Shown here: positions 6,003 to 8,883 of the stretch, in pieces
Numbering within the stretch: the first letter of the stretch is position 1
How the letters are laid out: each line of letters begins with the position of its first letter
Source: WHTB01 sp050699035
GTDB taxonomy: Bacteria > Actinomycetota > Actinomycetes > Propionibacteriales > Nocardioidaceae
Assembly: GCA_050699035.1 (NCBI GenBank)
Contig: JBOHDE010000169.1
Span: 1 to 8,883, forward strand
Direction of reading: 5' to 3'
Length of the DNA: 8,883 nt
Made by a program: the position numbers and the translations under genes
Notes under the pieces: model-generated
Told to the model about the DNA's origin: nothing
The model's database searches: none
Seen by the model: only the letters and a program-made list of their open reading frames with translations

Positions 6003-6521
6003 TCACGACTCCAGGGCGGCGAGCAGGGCCTTCATCCAGGGACCCAGGTCGGCGGGGGTCCGAGCGGAGATGAGGTTGCCGTCGACGACGGCCGCTTCGT
6101 CGACCCAGTCCACCCCGGCGTTGACCATGTCGTCGCGGATCGCGCCGACGCTGGTCGCCCGGCGGCCCTTGAGGATCTGGGCCGAGATCGGCACCCAGCC
6201 GGCATGACAGATGAAGGCGATCGGCTTCTGCGCCGTATCGAAGGCGCGCACCAACGCGAGCACGGTCTCGGACCGGCGCAGCTTGTCCGGGGCGAACCCG
6301 CCGGGGATGACCAGGCTGTCGAAGTCGTCGGCCGAGACGTCGTCGACCGTCGTGTCGACAGCCACCGGGTAGCCGTTCTTGCCGGTCACGCGCTGGTCGT
6401 CGAGCCCGGCGACGGTCACGGACACGCCTTCTTCGCCGAGACGGTAGAGCGGGTACAGCAGCTCCATGTCCTCGAACAGGTCGGCGGCGAGAATGAGGAC
6501 CTTGCGATCAGAGAGAGTCAC
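6003..6521 (-). CDS. DJ-1/PfpI family protein (type 1 glutamine amidotransferase-like)
   Basis: 172 residues, the usual family length. The DJ-1/PfpI signature is complete: VLILAADLFEDMEL (8-21, conserved Glu17), VIPGGFAPDKLR (71-82), the nucleophile elbow AFICHAGW (102-109, Cys105-His106) and ISARTPADLGPW (151-162). Members include intracellular proteases, deglycase/glyoxalase III-like enzymes and chaperones; this one is closest in pattern to the stress-associated PfpI/YhbO-type proteins, cytoplasmic and with no signal peptide. The start is the GTG at 6521: there is no ribosome site, but TAGCGT ends exactly 6 nt upstream, which would give a leaderless mRNA. It lies 43 bp downstream of the phosphoesterase-domain gene on the same strand and may be expressed both from its own promoter and by read-through. 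Confidence 0.92.
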   Translation of the reverse strand: MTLSDRKVLILAADLFEDMELLYPLYRLGEEGVSVTVAGLDDQRVTGKNGYPVAVDTTVDDVSADDFDSLVIPGGFAPDKLRRSETVLALVRAFDTAQKPIAFICHAGWVPISAQILKGRRATSVGAIRDDMVNAGVDWVDEAAVVDGNLISARTPADLGPWMKALLAALES

Positions 6522-6527
6522 CCCACC

Positions 6528-6533
6528 ACGCTA
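6528..6533 (-). promoter_or_regulatory. -10 box (TAGCGT) of a probable leaderless DJ-1/PfpI transcript
   Basis: Minus-strand TAGCGT is followed by 6 nt and the GTG start at 6521, so the normal start point would be the G of the start codon. The hexamer is identical to those of the peptidase and VOC promoters. A -35 box is not recognisable. Confidence 0.55.
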
Positions 6534-6564
6534 CCCGGCGCGGGCTCACTCCGAGCGTCGCGCG

Positions 6565-6924
6565 TCAGGGCTGGTCCTTGGTGAGGTGCAGCAGCCAGCC
6601 CTGGTCGGTGCGGATGAGGGCGTAGCGGCGGCTGTGGTTCACGCCGTGCAGGGTGAACAGCAGCCGGCGGTCGGAGCGGTCATGCACCTCCCACGTGCCG
6701 TGGTCCGCGATGGACTTGTCTGCGTCCTCGTAGGCCAGGTGCTCGAGGTCATGGTCGGCGACGGCGATCGCGAGGCGGTTGTCGTCGGCGTCGTCGGGCA
6801 GGCCACGAGGCACGGCCCACGAGCGCAGGACGCCGCCCTCCTCGAGCCGTAGGTCGAAGTGCGGGCGCGGTTTGCGATGCTCGTGCAGGACAAACCGCGG
6901 TGCCGCGGCGGCAGACGAGTCCAT
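6565..6924 (-). CDS. Stand-alone LigD-type 3'-phosphoesterase (PE) domain protein
   Basis: 119 residues from the ATG at 6924 (an in-frame ATG at 6942 would add six; neither has a good ribosome site). The pattern HEHRKPRPHFDLRLE (14-28) followed by SWAVPRG (35-41) and IAVADHDLEH (53-62) is that of the phosphoesterase domain of bacterial DNA ligase D. In LigD this Mn-dependent domain trims 3'-phosphate and ribonucleoside ends during non-homologous end joining. Using Pseudomonas LigD numbering from memory, His42, His48, Asp50, Arg52 and His84 align with His16, His22, Asp24, Arg26 and His58, with the same 42-residue spacing. Tyr88 is replaced by His62, and the usual IPEGEYGAG segment is absent. 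No polymerase or ligase domain is attached and no ku gene is near. The metallophosphoesterase lies just upstream and the DJ-1 gene follows after 40 bp; a shared transcript is likely. Confidence 0.85.
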   Translation of the reverse strand: MDSSAAAAPRFVLHEHRKPRPHFDLRLEEGGVLRSWAVPRGLPDDADDNRLAIAVADHDLEHLAYEDADKSIADHGTWEVHDRSDRRLLFTLHGVNHSRRYALIRTDQGWLLHLTKDQP

Positions 6925-7589
6925 CCGGCCACCGTGCCACATCCGTACGACAAGAAGCCGGGTCTCACCCGGCCGTGACAACCCGGTAGAAACGCTGGCC
7001 GACCTGCGAACTCCGTCGCCGCAGCGGTGTGCGCATGTCCGCAGAGGAACGCCCCGATCTGGGGATGCTTGTCGACGACGGCGGCAAGGCGGTCCTCGCC
7101 GCGCTGCCTGATCTCGTCGACGTAGGGCAGCTGCAGCATGACCGGCGCGTGGTGGAAGCAGACGACGGCCGGCGTGTCCGGCCCGGCCCGGGTCAGCTCC
7201 CGGTCCATCCATTCGAGGGTCTCGTCGGCGACGTACCCGCCGTCCTCGCCGGGGATGGTCGAGTCGCACATCAGGAACAGGGCGTTGCCGACGAGGTGTG
7301 CGCGGTTGATCGGCGCGTCGTCGGGTGCCACCCGGAGAAACGCCTGCCGGTACGTACGGCGGTCGTCGTGGTTGCCCGGGCAGGCGAGCACGGGGTGCCG
7401 CGCACACAGCAGGCTCCGCGCCGTCTCGTACTCGGCCTCACTCCCGTGGTCGGCGATGTCTCCGGTGAGGAGTACGGCATCGAGGTGACCCGGCAAGGCG
7501 TCGAGGTACTGCATGACGCGGCGGGTGCGCTCCTGGCTCCGCTGGCCGGCGTCGACGTGGGTGTCGCTGACATGAGCAACGACGATCAC
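6639..7589 (-). CDS. Metallophosphoesterase (CpdA/Icc-like) with disrupted C-terminus; possibly a pseudogene
   Basis: The calcineurin-like metal motifs are all present: SDTH (8-11), LTGDIADHG (41-49), GNHDD (72-76), CFHHAP (144-149) and CGHAH (183-187). This suggests a cytoplasmic phosphodiesterase or phosphatase of the CpdA/Icc type, substrate unknown. Start is the GTG at 7589, 4 nt after GGGGAGG (7594-7600). After EFAGRPA (residue 199, about 6993) family resemblance stops. The open frame runs on to a stop at 6639-6641, but its last roughly 115 residues are out of frame within the phosphoesterase-domain gene and do not look like protein. A different frame at 6965-6998 reads QRFYRVVTAG then stop, which looks like the family's true C-terminus. 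I infer an internal deletion or frameshift near 6985-7005, or a sequencing error. The credible part is 6993-7589; activity is uncertain because the C-terminal strands are missing. Confidence 0.72.
   Translation of the reverse strand: MIVVAHVSDTHVDAGQRSQERTRRVMQYLDALPGHLDAVLLTGDIADHGSEAEYETARSLLCARHPVLACPGNHDDRRTYRQAFLRVAPDDAPINRAHLVGNALFLMCDSTIPGEDGGYVADETLEWMDRELTRAGPDTPAVVCFHHAPVMLQLPYVDEIRQRGEDRLAAVVDKHPQIGAFLCGHAHTAAATEFAGRPAFLPGCHGRVRPGFLSYGCGTVAGWTRLPPRHRGLSCTSIANRARTSTYGSRRAASCARGPCLVACPTTPTTTASRSPSPTMTSSTWPTRTQTSPSRTTARGRCMTAPTAGCCSPCTA
6965..7000 (-). other. Apparent out-of-frame remnant of the metallophosphoesterase C-terminus
   Basis: In a shifted minus-strand frame this stretch reads GQRFYRVVTAG followed by TGA (6967-6965). 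CpdA-like actinobacterial proteins often end in a strand of the form HxRVV. The TGA would lie 22-40 bp before the phosphoesterase-domain start, a natural operon spacing. This supports an ancestral stop at 6965 and a later deletion or frameshift upstream of it. Confidence 0.45.
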
Positions 7590-7715
7590 GCGGCCTCCCC
7601 GGCTCGACTTCCGATGCCGGGACGGTACCTCGGCGTGTCGACAGCCGGGCAGCCCGATCGTGTGGAGGGCGAGGCGTACGAGGTCGTCGAAAGTGGCTGA
7701 GCGTACGTGCGGCTC

Positions 7716-7721
7716 TAGGCT
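7716..7721 (+). promoter_or_regulatory. -10 box (TAGGCT) of a probable leaderless MmcQ/YjbR-like transcript
   Basis: TAGGCT is followed by 7 nt and the GTG at 7729, so transcription should begin at the start codon; there is no ribosome site. This spacing decides the start over upstream in-frame codons such as the ATG at 7660. The -35 region is not recognisable. Confidence 0.5.
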
Positions 7722-7728
7722 GACGATC

Positions 7729-8118
7729 GTGGCTGCGAAGTGGACGGACGCGGACGTCGAACGGGTGCGTGATCGGCTGGTGGAGCTGGTCGCCGGGCTC
7801 CCTGGTGTGGTCACTGAGGACTCGTTCGGGCACACCGGATTCCTGTTGCAGCGCAGGCGAATCGCGTGGCTGTTCATCGATCATCATGGGGACGGTCGGC
7901 TCGCGCTGTGTGTGAAGGCGCCACGCGGCGAGGTGGAGACGCTGGTCGCCGCCGACCCGAGCCGCTACTTCGTCCCGGCGTATGTCAGCGGGTGGGTCGG
8001 TGTCGAGCTGTACCGGGTCAGCCCGGACTGGGCGGAGGTCGGCGCGCTGCTGGAGCAGGCCTGGCGGATGCGCGCGGACCAACGTGCCCTCGCCGCCTAC
8101 GACGCCGAACACCCCTGA
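7729..8118 (+). CDS. MmcQ/YjbR-like protein
   Basis: 129 residues, close to the family norm. Recognisable elements are an N-terminal helix VERVRDRLVELVAGLPG (10-26), TEDSFGHTGFLLQRRRIAWLF (29-49) with the typical conserved strand, LALCVKAP (58-65), the segment FVPAYVSGWVGVEL (81-94) and the C-terminal helix WAEVGALLEQAWRMRA (101-116). Members of this family adopt a CyaY-like alpha/beta fold and are often annotated as DNA-binding, but their role is not well established. The protein appears cytoplasmic. Start is the GTG at 7729, supported by TAGGCT exactly 7 nt upstream and no Shine-Dalgarno sequence. It is divergent from the metallophosphoesterase gene, with about 140 bp between starts, and the membrane-protein gene begins 49 bp downstream with its own -10 box. 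Confidence 0.87.
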   Translation: MAAKWTDADVERVRDRLVELVAGLPGVVTEDSFGHTGFLLQRRRIAWLFIDHHGDGRLALCVKAPRGEVETLVAADPSRYFVPAYVSGWVGVELYRVSPDWAEVGALLEQAWRMRADQRALAAYDAEHP

Positions 8119-8155
8119 CTGCGCGGTCCCATCGGTGAGAGGTCGAGGCTCCGGG

Positions 8156-8161
8156 CATAAT
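8156..8161 (+). promoter_or_regulatory. -10 box (CATAAT) of a probable leaderless membrane-protein transcript
   Basis: CATAAT is followed by 6 nt and the GTG at 8168, the spacing expected if transcription starts at the start codon. It is the only AT-rich hexamer in the 49-bp gap after the MmcQ/YjbR-like gene. Confidence 0.5.
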
Positions 8162-8167
8162 CGCTAC

Positions 8168-8590
8168 GTGACCGCGGCAGCGACAGCACCGACAGTTGCC
8201 GATCTCCGCTGGGGCCGAGTCTTGGTCCTGCTCGCGGTCGCCGCGACGCTTCCTCTGGTGGTCTGGCTTCTCCTCCACTCTGCCGACTTCGGCGTTTTCT
8301 CCCTTGCCTTTCTCGTGACTGCTCTTTGCCCACTGTTGGCCCGACGCGAGTCAACGTTCCGGTTGACCTGTTGGCTTGCGGCCGCGCTCATGCTGATCCA
8401 GTCCATCGTCTTCTGGTTCACCGGGGAGATCTTCCTGCTGTTCTCGGCAGGCATCGTGTTCGTGGCGCCTTGGGCGATGGCGAACGGCGCCCGGCGTACA
8501 CCTGGACCCTGGATCTGGCTGGCGGTTGCTGTCTGCCTGTCGGTGGCCGTGATGACCGTCGGTTCCGTCATCTGGCCAGGCGCTCGCTGA
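8168..8590 (+). CDS. Small multi-pass integral membrane protein of unknown function
   Basis: 140 residues from the GTG at 8168 to TGA at 8590. I do not recognise the family. The sequence is dominated by hydrophobic segments at about 17-36, 41-58, 66-83, 85-103 and 114-135, giving four or five membrane spans with very short loops; positively charged residues cluster at 59-65 (ARRESTFR) and 108-110. There is no obvious catalytic or ligand-binding motif. Codon usage is somewhat less GC-extreme than in the upstream genes, partly because of Phe, Leu and Val richness. The start is supported by CATAAT 6 nt upstream. It follows the MmcQ/YjbR-like gene by 49 bp. Its last 23 bp overlap, in the opposite direction, the end of the DUF4386-like fragment. 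Confidence 0.8.
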   Translation: MTAAATAPTVADLRWGRVLVLLAVAATLPLVVWLLLHSADFGVFSLAFLVTALCPLLARRESTFRLTCWLAAALMLIQSIVFWFTGEIFLLFSAGIVFVAPWAMANGARRTPGPWIWLAVAVCLSVAVMTVGSVIWPGAR

Positions 8591-8780
8591 TCGCCCCGAT
8601 GGCGGCCGACAGCTCCCCGGCCGCGATGGGCATGGTGGCGAGCATCGTCCATCCGCCGGTCTGCGTGTTGTGGCCGAAGAACGTCAGCAGGTTCGAGGTC
8701 AGCAGCAGGGGCGCGCCGATGAGTCCGATCAGCGTCGCCCGACCATCGAGCCTCGGTGTGGTGACCGAGTGCCGGTGGGC
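8568..8780 (-). pseudogene. C-terminal fragment of a DUF4386-like integral membrane protein
   Basis: Read on the minus strand this stretch gives about 70 residues ending in a TGA at 8570-8568. Key parts are RATLIGLIGAPLLLTSNLL, a short polar loop, and GWTMLATMPIAAGELSAAI. That matches the last two membrane helices of DUF4386-type proteins, where GLIGxPLLL and PEFLWELSLxI occupy the same places. Full-length members are about 220-240 residues with several more helices. No ATG, GTG or TTG start exists in frame before the fragment's own ATLIG helix; beyond 8780 the frame stays open to the window edge but runs into the dispersed repeat and looks non-coding. I infer a truncated remnant, but an intact upstream part beyond 8883 cannot be fully excluded. 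Its 3' end overlaps the convergent membrane-protein gene by 23 bp. Confidence 0.6.
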
Positions 8781-8787
8781 GGACCCG

Positions 8788-8828
8788 CGTGCATTCTGCG
8801 GACACGTGTCGGCAAAACACGTGCGGCG
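8788..8828. repeat. Dispersed repeat, copy 2
   Basis: Bases 8788-8812 match 5759-5783 at 23 of 25 positions in the same orientation, sharing the 15-mer CGTGCATTCTGCGGA, and a weaker match continues to about 8828. The copy also has TGTCGGCAAAACACGTGC (8807-8824), a variant of the sub-unit found twice in copy 1, and a short hairpin CGTGT/ACACG (8805-8821). It lies exactly where the DUF4386-like fragment loses its protein character. From 8829 to the window end I see nothing. Confidence 0.65.
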
Positions 8829-8883
8829 GGCCGTTGAACTCTGCGCCGGTTCATTCGAAATAGAGCTCTCCTGCTGCCCGTGC

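Noticed and set aside
5653..6006. A 117-codon minus-strand frame, and a 103-codon plus-strand frame (5650-5961), in the gene-free region
   Set aside because: Both run through palindromes and the dispersed repeat, have no ribosome site and no domain-like pattern; more likely chance openness in repeat DNA.
1..8883. CRISPR array, tRNA/rRNA genes, intact IS element, toxin-antitoxin or phage-defence genes
   Set aside because: No regularly spaced direct repeats, no cloverleaf or rRNA signature, and no transposase or defence-family motif was seen on either strand.

Overview
The window is about 8.9 kb of very GC-rich DNA. Codon usage, GTG starts, leaderless genes and TTGACG/TAGCGT-type promoters all point to a high-GC actinomycete. 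GlnE and a UfaA1-like fatty-acid methyltransferase fit that. I cannot name the genus from sequence alone. The base is a draft assembly: there is a 100-N scaffold gap at 3203-3302.

Layout. At 1-477 is the 3' end of glnE (+), followed by a dense palindromic element. A convergent UfaA1/CFA-type methyltransferase follows (553-1848, -), then a small alpha/beta hydrolase (1948-2694, -) divergent from a thioredoxin (2779-3147, +). After the gap, flanked on both sides by the same 29-bp palindrome-containing sequence, comes a secreted C39-like cysteine peptidase with a textbook promoter (3442-4728, +). It is convergent, with only 3 bp between, to a VOC-protein plus dimeric alpha/beta-barrel protein pair (5498 to 4732, -).

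A roughly 500-bp gene-free stretch (5499-6002) holds the VOC promoter and three palindromic or repeat structures. One of them recurs near the right end of the window (8788-8828). Next is a minus-strand cluster: a metallophosphoesterase (from 7589) with a wrecked C-terminus, a stand-alone LigD-type 3'-phosphoesterase domain protein (6924-6565) and a DJ-1/PfpI protein (6521-6003). Divergent from it are a MmcQ/YjbR-like protein (7729-8118, +) and a small multi-pass membrane protein (8168-8590, +). The window ends in an N-terminally missing fragment of a DUF4386-like membrane protein (-), with the second copy of the dispersed repeat at its broken edge.

Functionally this is mostly ordinary chromosomal housekeeping and accessory content: nitrogen regulation, membrane lipid modification, redox, small detoxification-type proteins and a putative nucleic-acid end-processing cluster. 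I see no complete defence system, CRISPR array, tRNA, rRNA or intact transposon. The most interesting material is the intergenic palindromic repeats, one of which coincides with the assembly break, the disrupted metallophosphoesterase next to the phosphoesterase-domain gene, and the leaderless genes.
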